The position numbers and the translations under genes are program-made. DNA of 35,212 nt from contig JAGAUN010000027.1 in NCBI GenBank assembly GCA_017620715.1, positions 1 through 35,212 of the forward strand, in the 5' to 3' direction. The stretch comes from Muribaculaceae bacterium (lineage in GTDB: Bacteria > Bacteroidota > Bacteroidia > Bacteroidales > Muribaculaceae). This document shows positions 8,205 through 15,530 of this stretch, piece after piece; position 1 is the stretch's first letter, and every line of letters begins with the position of its first letter. The notes beneath the pieces are model-generated. The model saw only the letters and a list, made by a program, of their open reading frames with translations. It had not been told where the DNA came from and ran no database searches.

Positions 8205-8945
8205 ATGTGTCGTTCTTATGTGATGCAAAAGCGGTGTGTCTACCCTTCGTCGTCGGCTCCCAACTGGGCCTCGATGTTTATGGGAGCGGGCCCCGAGCTT
8301 CACTGCTACACCGAATGGGGGTCGCGCAGCCCCGAATTCGAGCCGCGCGTGCTCGGCAATCACGGCATTTTCCCCACGGTTTTTCAGTTAGCCCGCAATC
8401 AGTATCCTGATGCCGAAATAGGTGTTTTGTACGACTGGGATGGCATAAAATACCTTGTTGATACGCTGTCGCTGTCGTATCACGCCCAGTCGCCCGACTA
8501 TCAGAAGTTCCCGGGCGAACTCGCTAAAATGGCAGCCGACTATATCATTGCGAAACGACCGATGCTAACTGCAATTTGCTTTGACGAACCCGATCACACC
8601 GGTCACACTGCCGGACACGACACTCCGGAGTATTACGTTGCGCTTCATCGGCTCGACGGGTATGTAGCCCAGATTATCGAAGCCATCAAAAAGGCCGGCA
8701 TCTACGACAATACCGTGATAATTATTACGGCTGACCACGGCGGCATTGATAAGGGCCACGGCGGTCGCACTATGGAGGAGATGGAGACGCCCTTCATCAT
8801 TGCCGGCCCGGGAATAAGCAATTCGGGCCGCTTCGACGACAGTATGATGCAATACGATGTGGCTGCCACCATAGCGGCTCTGCTCGGCCTTGAGCAGCCT
8901 CAGGTATGGCCGGGGCGCCCTGTCACTACAGTATTCGAGCCGTAG
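8205..8945 (+). pseudogene. 5'-truncated alkaline-phosphatase-superfamily (type I phosphodiesterase-like) gene
   Basis: From ATG 8205 there are 246 residues. PSSSAPNW near residues 14-21 is the nucleophile region of nucleotide-pyrophosphatase/phosphodiesterase-type enzymes. Later metal-binding motifs are present: DEPDHTGHTAGHD and TADHGGIDKGHGG. Family members start with a signal peptide and roughly 50-60 residues holding the first metal-ligand Asp before PSSS. Here none of this is seen: the frame is closed by a TAA at 8148-8150 and no equivalent sequence is found upstream in other frames. The remaining product would lack export and one metal ligand, so it is probably dead. The C-terminus looks complete. 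The break coincides with the left edge of the better-preserved part of the window. Confidence 0.75.
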
Positions 8946-9053
8946 GTTTACAAGTTGCTGCTTTGTGGCTATACGGCAGCGGGCTGAACAAATGGCCGCG
9001 CCTCTGAGTTTACATGATACGAAATATTAATTATTAACCAAACAATTACTGTT

Positions 9054-9305
9054 ATGGCATTTATCCTGTATATCCTCATAGGCATTCTAGCCGGTTTCGT
9101 AGCTGGTAAACTCATGCGAGGCGGAGGCTTCGGATTAGTGGTGAATCTTGTGGTAGGTGTGGTAGGCGGAGTGCTCGGCGGGTGGCTGTTCGGACTTCTC
9201 GGCATCAGCACCTCGAGCATTATAGGCAGCCTTGTTACGTCGGTGGTAGGAGCCATAATTTTGCTTTGGCTCGTTGGAATCCTAAGCAAAGGAATCAACC
9301 GTTAG
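9054..9305 (+). CDS. GlsB/YeaQ/YmgE-family membrane protein
   Basis: This 83-residue, very hydrophobic protein has three membrane segments and the Gly-rich pattern of the transglycosylase-associated/GlsB family (GILAGFVAGKLMRGGGFG, then VVGVVGGVLGGWLFGLLG). The molecular function of this family is not settled; members are linked to general stress in several bacteria. The gene is preceded by about 110 bases without a clear TAnnTTTG box. Its TAG (9303-9305) overlaps the TAA of the convergent esterase gene (9302-9304). Confidence 0.9.
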   Translation: MAFILYILIGILAGFVAGKLMRGGGFGLVVNLVVGVVGGVLGGWLFGLLGISTSSIIGSLVTSVVGAIILLWLVGILSKGINR

Positions 9306-9979
9306 TCGGGCGCCTCGGCAAACATCCACGCAAACGCGCGGTTGAGGCGCTCTATGCCGTATTGGTAATGATTGCCCGGCACTAACTCAAAGCAATCGTT
9401 TATGCCGTTGGCTTTAAGATACTCGTATATCTCAATGGTGTCGGTCTGCACCGATTGAAAAACCTTAACCTTGGTCTTGGCTTCAAGATTACCAAGCAGA
9501 AAATATATTTTCCCGGTTTTCGACGGTGCGGGCTGCGATTTCAGCCACTCCACAAATCCCTCGTACCAGAAAGAGCCCGAAAGACTTATTGCATTCCGGA
9601 AGGTATCACACACCATCCATTGCCAGAGCGCAAACAGGCCTGAAAGTGAAACGCCCGTAAGAGTGCGCTCAGCAGTGGAGCTAATGTTCAGCCGCCGTTC
9701 TATCGCGGGTATTACCTCAGAGGTGAGCGTCAGTAGAAACTTCCGCGCGTTCCACTCGAAATCAGCACTTCCCCGAGGCTCCCCCTTCGCTTTCCAGGGC
9801 GTGAGGTCGTTATCCCAGTCCATTCCTGTTATCACTGCTATCGATACGCCAAACCTCCGAGCCGCCTCATCAACCCATTGTCCGAGGCAGTCAAGCGGAT
9901 AGAGCACATAGCAGATGCGGTTGGCCGACGTGATGCGGGCAGTCGTTATTTTAAGATTCGCTGTTGTGAAAGTCTCCAT
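9302..9979 (-). CDS. Cytoplasmic alpha/beta-hydrolase esterase (Fes/IroE-like fold)
   Basis: The product has 225 residues and no signal peptide. The nucleophile elbow GVSLSG has Ser at residue 111. A likely catalytic His is H204 in GNHYQYG near the C-terminus. The overall layout resembles the esterase family that includes enterochelin esterases (segment ADFEWNARKFLLTLTSEVIP before the elbow), but it is shorter and the substrate is unknown. Its ATG lies inside the end of the GNAT gene (29-base overlap), making it the last gene of a three-gene operon with an adenylating enzyme and an acetyltransferase. In that context it could release or edit the small product made by its partners; this is inference. 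Confidence 0.8.
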   Translation of the reverse strand: METFTTANLKITTARITSANRICYVLYPLDCLGQWVDEAARRFGVSIAVITGMDWDNDLTPWKAKGEPRGSADFEWNARKFLLTLTSEVIPAIERRLNISSTAERTLTGVSLSGLFALWQWMVCDTFRNAISLSGSFWYEGFVEWLKSQPAPSKTGKIYFLLGNLEAKTKVKVFQSVQTDTIEIYEYLKANGINDCFELVPGNHYQYGIERLNRAFAWMFAEAPD

Positions 9980-10418
9980 ATTTCATTATTCCGGGTAAAT
10001 CCTTAAATCCGATATTTTTATATAATGGGCGCGCGCAGTCGGTGGTTTCAAGATAAATCTTTCCGCAGCCAAGTTGCTGCGCCATGTTTACAAGCCGGCG
10101 CACTATGGCATGCCCCACTCCTTGCTCGCGATACTCCTTGCGCACATAGATATTCATCAGGTAGGCGCATTTGCCCGAAGGGTTGTCGGGCGACGGAAGC
10201 TCCTCCGACAGACATATAGCCCCGCATCCCACGTCGGTATCATCCGTTTGCGCCACTACGGCTATATGCCGCTTCTCGGCAATATTTTTGATATAATACC
10301 GCCGGTTTGCCGCCAGAAGCCTCTTAGTGGGCACCACTCCGAATACATTCTCTATAACCTCTTTGCGCCAATGCATCAACGTGGCTATTGAGGTAATTTC
10401 TCTAATCGTGACGTTCAT
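9951..10418 (-). CDS. GNAT-family N-acetyltransferase
   Basis: The product has 155 residues from ATG 10418; the frame extends further upstream, but this ATG overlaps the TGA of the adenylation gene (10415-10417) in the ATGA fashion used throughout this locus. The acetyl-CoA-binding signature Q/RxxGxG/A is present as REQGVGHA, preceded by the beta-strand CAYLMNIYVRKEYR. The late motif IYLETTDCARPLYKNIGFK is also typical. The product acylates an amine; the substrate is unknown. Its position between an amino-acid adenylating enzyme and an esterase suggests the amine of an amino acid or amino-acid conjugate. Confidence 0.88.
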   Translation of the reverse strand: MNVTIREITSIATLMHWRKEVIENVFGVVPTKRLLAANRRYYIKNIAEKRHIAVVAQTDDTDVGCGAICLSEELPSPDNPSGKCAYLMNIYVRKEYREQGVGHAIVRRLVNMAQQLGCGKIYLETTDCARPLYKNIGFKDLPGIMKYGDFHNSES

Positions 10419-11854
10419 TTCTCCACTCCTTCTTTCATCACTACGGGCAAGAGACGATAGTTGACCTTTCCGCGAACGGTAAGCGGTATTTCGTCCATTT
10501 TCACAAAAAATTCCGGTACCATGAAATCGGCAAGACGCGAGCGTAGGAATTGTTTTATTTTGTTTAGCCGGCAATTTTTGTGCGAAGGTACAAAATAAGC
10601 TGTAAGATACGCTAACCCCTGCTCGTCGGCATGGGCGCGCACCACACCCCGCTCAACACAAGGCGACTCGTTAAGCACATTCTCCACCTCCTCGGGCTCC
10701 ACACGCTTGCCGAGTATCATCACCTGCCGGTCTTTGCGGCGCAGAAACGCTATATTGCCGTCGGGCATGCGGTACCCGAGGTCGCCGCTCCGATATAGGC
10801 GCTTCCCGTCATTGAGCGTTACAAAATTCACCCCTTCGGGAGTATCACCGATATAGCCACGCGAAACTCCCTCGCCCGATATGCATATTTCGCCTGTAGC
10901 AAGATCTGGTAGCTCGTTTAGATTGTTGTCGAGTACTCTCACCTCGGCTCCCTTCACAGCGTTGCCTATGAGGAAAGTACCGTCGTCGAGCGCATGGGCA
11001 TTGTCGATGCGGAAATATGTGGCGCACACCGTTGTCTCACTTGGTCCGTAAGTGTTGTAAATCAAAAATTTCCGGTCTTTGAGCCAAGATATGTATGCAG
11101 CTCGTATCACGTCGCCCCCGCTTATAAGCAGGCGTAGTTTTTGGGGGTAACGGCGGTATCGGTTCATATCAGCAATAAGATATGGGAACCCGCTTATTAC
11201 CGTCACGCCATGCCGGTCGCAAAAATCCATAAGTTCGGCAAGAGAGCCTTCGTGTATCTCTTTTGAGGGGATGGCCAATGTGGCTCCGTTGAGCAACGTG
11301 GCAAAAACCTCCTCCACAAAGATATCGAACGAGCATACCGAGTATTGGAGCATCACATCGCCCCGACCAATATGAAACTCATGCTCGAATGCGTTGGCAT
11401 AATTCACCACACTGTGGTTCTCTATCACCACACCTTTTGGCCTCCCCGAGGTGCCCGATGTGTAAAGTATGTATGCCGGCTCGCGGGCTTCCGACCTGTC
11501 GGCCAATGGCTGCACCCGGGGAAGGTCGCTGCAATATCCGTCGGTAATGACAAAGGTGGCACCTGCCGTCCGCATCATATACTCTATGCGGTCAGGCGGC
11601 AACCAGGGCTCCGCCGGAACGTATGCCGCCCCGCTCTTCAGCACGGCAAGCATCGCCGCTATCATCTCTATGCCGTGGCTCATCACCACGCCTATGGCCG
11701 TATATTGCTCCGAATAAAATTTCGACATTATGGCATTGGCCATCATATCGAGATTGCTATAAGTTATGCTTAGGCCATCCTCCACTACCGCCACTGCCTC
11801 GGGATGCATTGATACTCGGCGGGAAAATACGCTGTATATAGTATTCGGGCTCAT
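10415..11854 (-). CDS. Stand-alone NRPS-type amino-acid adenylation enzyme
   Basis: The product has 479 residues and belongs to the ANL superfamily. Core motifs in order: A3 YTSGTSGRPKG (131-141), A4 SFDIFVEEVF with Asp177 at the place of the amino-group-binding Asp of NRPS A domains, A5 NTYGPSETT (267-275), A7 YRSGDL (354-359), A8 RKDRQVMILGKRVEPEEVE (373-391) and A10 LTVRGKV with catalytic Lys463. The retained Asp points to an alpha-amino acid substrate. No carrier (LGGxS), condensation or thioesterase domain is attached, and no separate carrier gene is seen nearby. The adenylate may be transferred to a distant carrier or directly to a nucleophile. DltA is an alternative relative, but no dlt genes are here. 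It leads the operon with GNAT and esterase and diverges from the recombinase at 11960. Confidence 0.9.
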   Translation of the reverse strand: MSPNTIYSVFSRRVSMHPEAVAVVEDGLSITYSNLDMMANAIMSKFYSEQYTAIGVVMSHGIEMIAAMLAVLKSGAAYVPAEPWLPPDRIEYMMRTAGATFVITDGYCSDLPRVQPLADRSEAREPAYILYTSGTSGRPKGVVIENHSVVNYANAFEHEFHIGRGDVMLQYSVCSFDIFVEEVFATLLNGATLAIPSKEIHEGSLAELMDFCDRHGVTVISGFPYLIADMNRYRRYPQKLRLLISGGDVIRAAYISWLKDRKFLIYNTYGPSETTVCATYFRIDNAHALDDGTFLIGNAVKGAEVRVLDNNLNELPDLATGEICISGEGVSRGYIGDTPEGVNFVTLNDGKRLYRSGDLGYRMPDGNIAFLRRKDRQVMILGKRVEPEEVENVLNESPCVERGVVRAHADEQGLAYLTAYFVPSHKNCRLNKIKQFLRSRLADFMVPEFFVKMDEIPLTVRGKVNYRLLPVVMKEGVEK

Positions 11855-11959
11855 TGTGCAATAGTTATATTAACAACAATCGTTGAGAAGTGCCATTTGT
11901 TCAATATTGGCGCGAACGGGGCCAAAGCAATAAATTGGGGCAAAAAAACCTTTTGTAAA

Positions 11960-13183
11960 ATGGCTACCGTAAAAGTAAAGTTCCGTCCCTCGAGCACACC
12001 TCATCACGAAGGCTCAATCTATTATCAGATAATTCACAACCGCAGCGTACGCCAGCTCTCGACCGGCTACCGGGTATATCCTCACGAGTGGGATACGCGT
12101 CGCTCCATACCTGTGGCGCCCGGTTACAGCGACAGGCTGCCGCACGTCATGGCTCTGCGCGAGCGCATACGCTGGGATGTAGAGCGTATATCCAGGCTCT
12201 CGCAGCAGTTTGAGGCAAAGGGCATAGAGTATACGTCCGATGAGCTTATAGAGGAATATCGCCGATATTCACAGCGGTATTCGCTCTTCAACTATATGGA
12301 GAACATCATCACACGTCTGCGGCAAAACGGCAATACCCGCACGGCCGAGGCCTATAAATCGGCTCTCAGCAGCTATCGCGCTTATAGCGGTTGCGAGGAT
12401 ATAATGCTCGACCGTTTTTCGGCCGAAGTCATGGAGATGTATCAGGCATGGCTTCGTCGTCGAGGCGTCACGCTCAACACCGTTTCGTTCTATTGCCGTA
12501 TATTCCGGGCAGTATACAATCGCGCTGTGTATGATGAAATTATCGAAAACCGACACCCGTTCCGACATGTCTATACCGGCGTCGACAAAACGGTGAAACG
12601 CGCATTGCCGCTCGCTACTATCTGCGCCATCAAGGAGCTCGACTTGTCGAAGTGGCCGGCCGTTGACTATGCCCGCAATATGTTTATGATGAGCTTCTAC
12701 CTGCGTGGCATGAGCTTCGTCGATATGGCTTTTCTGCGAAAAAACGACCTGAAAAACGGCTATATATCATATCGCCGGCGCAAGACGGGCCAAAGGCTCA
12801 TCATAGCGTGGACAGCCGAGATGCAGCACATACTCGACCAGTATCCTGAAAATGCATCGTGCTATCTGCTGCCCATAATACGCAATCCATGCACCAACGA
12901 GAACTATACCTATCGCAATGTCAGTTACAACATCAACCACAATCTGCGCCGGGTGGCAACGATGATGGGCATTGACATACCGCTCACGCTCTATGTGGCG
13001 CGCCACAGTTGGGCGTCGGCTGCCAAAGCCAACGGCATACCGCTCGCGGTGATATCAGAAGGTATGGGGCACGATAGCGAAACCACAACACGCATCTATC
13101 TCGCCAGTCTCGATACATCGGTGGTTGACCGTGCCAATGCACTTATCATCTCGTCGATTCAATCCGGCTGTAAACCGGTATAA
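11960..13183 (+). CDS. Tyrosine recombinase (Bacteroidetes-type site-specific integrase)
   Basis: The product has about 407 residues from ATG 11960 (MATVKVKFRP), the usual beginning of this family; upstream codons in frame are not typical. It has an N-terminal arm-binding domain, a SAM-like core-binding domain (about 95-195) and a C-terminal catalytic domain. Catalytic residues: Arg in FYLRGMSFVDM, Lys in RRRKTGQ, the second Arg in YVARHSWAS (Tyr replaces the usual His of HxxR, common in this group), GHDSE, and the Tyr nucleophile in RIYLAS. Such enzymes either invert promoter segments or integrate mobile elements. No cargo, relaxase or att repeats were found nearby, and no convincing inverted repeats flank the 105-bp gap to the divergent adenylation gene. 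Confidence 0.9.
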   Translation: MATVKVKFRPSSTPHHEGSIYYQIIHNRSVRQLSTGYRVYPHEWDTRRSIPVAPGYSDRLPHVMALRERIRWDVERISRLSQQFEAKGIEYTSDELIEEYRRYSQRYSLFNYMENIITRLRQNGNTRTAEAYKSALSSYRAYSGCEDIMLDRFSAEVMEMYQAWLRRRGVTLNTVSFYCRIFRAVYNRAVYDEIIENRHPFRHVYTGVDKTVKRALPLATICAIKELDLSKWPAVDYARNMFMMSFYLRGMSFVDMAFLRKNDLKNGYISYRRRKTGQRLIIAWTAEMQHILDQYPENASCYLLPIIRNPCTNENYTYRNVSYNINHNLRRVATMMGIDIPLTLYVARHSWASAAKANGIPLAVISEGMGHDSETTTRIYLASLDTSVVDRANALIISSIQSGCKPV

Positions 13184-13187
13184 AATA

Positions 13188-13219
13188 ATCGAGAGCCAGC
13201 TTCACAGCCTGCTCTCGAT
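13188..13219 (-). terminator. Intrinsic terminator after the TPR gene (possibly bidirectional)
   Basis: Arms ATCGAGAGC (13188-13196) and GCTCTCGAT (13211-13219) pair perfectly, with a partly paired loop. On the minus strand the hairpin is followed by TTATTTTAT, fitting a terminator for the minus-strand gene ending at 13255. It also lies just after the recombinase stop (13183), but the plus-strand tail is G-rich and not T-rich. Confidence 0.65.
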
Positions 13220-13254
13220 CGGGGGGATATTATAAGGGGATTGATATGCCTTTG

Positions 13255-13965
13255 TTATTTGCCTGTGCCTGCCTGAGCTTTGGCTCGGTCGAGGGCGAGG
13301 CGGAAGTCTACACCGCACTGCTGCTGGTAGAGGGGATACTCATCGAGCAATGTCTGGTATATTGCGGCCTCTTCAGAGTAGTTTTTGAGTTCGCGGTTCA
13401 CATTGGCCTGTTTGATGAGGATGTAGGGTACGAGCAGCGGGTTGCCGTCGGCTGTTTCCTGAGCATCCTTGAAAGTCTCGAGACCCTTTTCCAGGTCGCC
13501 GAGGTTTACGTAGCAGTCGCCTGCGAGCACCTGCGATGTTGTTGCAATTACCTCGTCGGTGCGGTCGTAGTCGTCGAGCAAGTCGAGCGCTTTCTGCCAG
13601 TCGCCGGCCTGATAGCTTACTATAGCAGCCATGAGAGTGGCGTTGTTGCCGCCCTGATGTCCGTTGGCTGCGGCCGCCTCAAAGAGCTCGGCTATTTCCA
13701 CGAGCGCCGTATCGGTGGGCTCGCCGGTGGCCGATGCACTGAGATATGCGTTGTTGGCCAGGCCGAAGTCGTTGTTGGCCTTGTTTACTGCCGGGCGGTG
13801 GAAACCATAGATGTATATGAGCAGTATTGCTACGATTGCAGCTACGGCTACCGAAGCCCACATTATGTTTTTCTTATTGTTTTGTACCCGGAGTTCTGCT
13901 CTCGAGAGGCTGTCGTTGAGGTCGTCGATTGCTGTGCGGGTTTCAGTGTTTTTGTCTTTTGCCAT
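13255..13965 (-). CDS. Membrane-anchored tetratricopeptide protein
   Basis: The product has 236 residues. An N-terminal cytoplasmic coiled stretch of about 32 residues (DDLNDSLSRAELRVQNNKKN) is followed by one membrane segment (about 35-54) and a periplasmic TPR domain (units around SYQAGDWQKALDLLDDY, YVNLGDLEKGLETFKDAQ and NRELKNYSEEAAIYQTLLDEY). The layout is like YfgM-type ancillary proteins, which bind the secretion machinery, but sequence alone does not prove that role. It is a single gene between the terminator at 13188 and its own promoter near 14030. The open frame on the opposite strand over the same bases is a shadow of high-GC third positions. Confidence 0.85.
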   Translation of the reverse strand: MAKDKNTETRTAIDDLNDSLSRAELRVQNNKKNIMWASVAVAAIVAILLIYIYGFHRPAVNKANNDFGLANNAYLSASATGEPTDTALVEIAELFEAAAANGHQGGNNATLMAAIVSYQAGDWQKALDLLDDYDRTDEVIATTSQVLAGDCYVNLGDLEKGLETFKDAQETADGNPLLVPYILIKQANVNRELKNYSEEAAIYQTLLDEYPLYQQQCGVDFRLALDRAKAQAGTGK

Positions 13966-14029
13966 TGGTTTGTGTAGTGTAATTGCTTTTTATACGGCAG
14001 TATACTTGTATGTGCTACCGTACGAGGTG

Positions 14030-14037
14030 CAAAATTA
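14030..14037 (-). promoter_or_regulatory. -7 box for the TPR gene
   Basis: The complement of 14030-14037 reads TAATTTTG, an exact TAnnTTTG match about 65 bases before the ATG of the minus-strand TPR gene. It faces the plus-strand box at 14072, with a perfect palindrome between them. Confidence 0.5.
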
Positions 14038-14050
14038 ATATGATTTGGCG

Positions 14051-14069
14051 GAATAAAAAAATTTTATTC
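14051..14069. promoter_or_regulatory. Perfect palindrome between divergent promoters
   Basis: GAATAAAA (14051-14058) and TTTTATTC (14062-14069) form an 8-bp inverted repeat with a 3-bp spacer, placed between the -7 boxes of the TPR gene and the kinase-like gene. It could be a shared operator, or simply A/T tracts acting as UP-like elements. Confidence 0.4.
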
Positions 14070-14071
14070 GC

Positions 14072-14079
14072 TATATTTG
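14072..14079 (+). promoter_or_regulatory. -7 box for the kinase-like gene
   Basis: TATATTTG is an exact consensus -7 element. A TTTG lies at 14044-14047, 24 bases upstream, slightly farther than usual. It implies a leader of roughly 190 bases before the ATG at 14276, long enough for regulatory structure or a leader peptide. Confidence 0.6.
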
Positions 14080-14154
14080 TCGGAGCACAACTTATGCACG
14101 GCCCGGTGGTGGGCTAAAATACGTGCTGCTTTAATGATAACACCCCGATTTATC

Positions 14155-14262
14155 ATGAAAAAGAAAATCTTTCGGTCCATTTTGTTACCGTTGCCCGCTA
14201 TTGCAGTTGCGGGTGATGGATATAACTCCTCTGAATCCGGTCTTTTAGTGTATTTGCGATAA
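14155..14262 (+). CDS. Candidate small leader peptide or membrane microprotein
   Basis: An ATG at 14155 opens a 35-residue frame with a basic start (MKKKIFRS) and a hydrophobic stretch (ILLPLPAIAVAG), looking like a signal or small membrane peptide, and ends in TAA 13 bases before the kinase-like ATG. Its start overlaps the right arm of a hairpin, ATGATAA (14134-14140) with TTATCAT (14150-14156). The region falls within the predicted leader of the kinase-like mRNA. Short length makes chance likely enough that this is only a candidate. Confidence 0.3.
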   Translation: MKKKIFRSILLPLPAIAVAGDGYNSSESGLLVYLR

Positions 14263-14275
14263 AAATTGAATCGTT

Positions 14276-14917
14276 ATGGCTGACAATAAAAATGTAGTGG
14301 TTACGATAGGCCGCAGTTTCGGTAGTGGCGGCCGTGAACTCGGGCGCAGACTCGCCGAGCGTCTCGGCGCCAAATATTACGATAAGGAGTTGCTGAGCGA
14401 GGCTGCCCGCGCTGCCGGGGTGGGCGAGGAGTTTTTCAAGCGCAGCGACGAGAAGTTCCCGTCTTTTATCAACGGCATCTTCTCATTCGCTTTCGGCTAC
14501 AACTCCACCAACTACTACAGCGGGTCGACGACGATAAGCGATGACAGCATTTACCGTGCTCAGAGCGATTTCATACACTCGCTGGCCGAAGGGCCCGAAT
14601 CGTGTGTGATAGTGGGGCGCACGGCCGACTATATACTGCGCGATCATCCGCGTTGCGTCAATGTGTTTGTACATGCCCCCGACGACGCCTGCGTGCAGCG
14701 CATCGTGAGCCGTGGCGACTGGGAAGGCTGCAGCGCCGAAAAAATCAAGGCCAAGGCGCGTAAGGTCAACAAACTGCGAGCCAACTACTACAATTTTTAT
14801 ACCGACAAGGTGTGGGGCGACGCACGCTCCTACGACCTATCGTTTGATACGTCGAAGATTTCGCTTGACGATATTGTCGACATTATTGCCGACTATCTGT
14901 CGCGTCGGTTCGGCTGA
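14276..14917 (+). CDS. Cytidylate-kinase-like P-loop protein
   Basis: The product has 213 residues. The N-terminal phosphate-binding loop reads GRSFGSGGRELG (about residues 12-23) and is followed by AERLGAKYYDKELLSEAA, the hallmark of the cytidylate-kinase-like family (AAA/CMK-like, distinct from Cmk itself). SCVIVGRTADYIL and NVFVHAPDDACVQRI, followed by the Arg/Lys-rich lid, also fit. It probably phosphorylates a small molecule, but the substrate of the family is not established. The 3' end overlaps the convergent DUF308 gene by 35 bases (14883-14917). It is expressed from a consensus promoter with a long leader. Confidence 0.88.
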   Translation: MADNKNVVVTIGRSFGSGGRELGRRLAERLGAKYYDKELLSEAARAAGVGEEFFKRSDEKFPSFINGIFSFAFGYNSTNYYSGSTTISDDSIYRAQSDFIHSLAEGPESCVIVGRTADYILRDHPRCVNVFVHAPDDACVQRIVSRGDWEGCSAEKIKAKARKVNKLRANYYNFYTDKVWGDARSYDLSFDTSKISLDDIVDIIADYLSRRFG

Positions 14918-15530
14918 GAGCCTTCATATACCGGCTGTACACAATCATGCGTGCTATTCCGTTGATGCTGTATAGCACCAACAATATGCCTGTAATCAGT
15001 GTCACCATATCGTCGATGGTCGAGATTTTGGTGCTCAATATCACTATGCCCGCTATTACCAGAAGTACTGGCATGATGTAGAAATACAGAGGCATTGATA
15101 CCGGACGCGACATATACACCACATCGATAAACTGAAACAGGCCGCACAATATCAGTATGGCCGCAAAAAGATAGCTCACCAGCCCCACGAAGAAGGTGGG
15201 ATTTACCAGCATCCAGAAACCGAGCAGTATGGTGGCCGTCGAAACAATGATGAGCGACCACGCAATGGCGCGTCCGCGGAAGCGTATTGCCGTGGTGGTT
15301 TTGTGCCCGTCGGTTATCACCGTTTCGCGCGTTACGCCTCTGATCCGGTTGCGGCGGATGGTGCCGAGCGAGCTTACCAGTATGTAGGCGCCCGGTATGG
15401 CGAGCAGAAATCCGAGGGCGCGAATGAGCCATGAAAACAGGTCGGCTTCCTTATGCCATACTATGAGCAGAATGCCGGCTATTGCAGTGGCTATGGCTAT
15501 GAGCCATGATGAAAGACTATTTGTGTTCAT
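14883..15530 (-). CDS. DUF308/HdeD-like membrane protein
   Basis: The product has 215 residues from the ATG at 15530, which overlaps the TGA of menA (15527-15529); the longer upstream reading lacks the hydrophobic start and is rejected. It has about six membrane segments arranged as pairs (for example LIAIATAIAGILLIVW, LIIVSTATILLGFWMLV, YIMPVLLVIAGIVILS), the pattern of the HdeD/DUF308 family. In enterobacteria HdeD contributes to acid resistance; function here is unknown. It is the last gene of the operon that runs from the threonylcarbamoyl-AMP synthase through menA. Its end overlaps the convergent kinase-like gene. Confidence 0.85.
   Translation of the reverse strand: MNTNSLSSWLIAIATAIAGILLIVWHKEADLFSWLIRALGFLLAIPGAYILVSSLGTIRRNRIRGVTRETVITDGHKTTTAIRFRGRAIAWSLIIVSTATILLGFWMLVNPTFFVGLVSYLFAAILILCGLFQFIDVVYMSRPVSMPLYFYIMPVLLVIAGIVILSTKISTIDDMVTLITGILLVLYSINGIARMIVYSRYMKALSRTDATDSRQ

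Noticed and set aside
9982..10574. Longer GNAT reading starting near 10574
   Set aside because: The extra 52 residues lie within the adenylation gene, are not GNAT-like, and a coupled ATG at 10418 explains the start.
11855..11960. Possible invertible promoter between the recombinase and the adenylation operon
   Set aside because: Only 5-bp inverted matches (ATTGT/ACAAT) and a tiny CAAT/ATTG palindrome were found, which are expected by chance.
13246..13977. Long plus-strand open frame opposite the membrane TPR gene
   Set aside because: It mirrors the minus-strand gene, has no recognisable domains and an odd Val/Cys/Glu-rich composition. The minus-strand product has a clear membrane anchor and TPRs.
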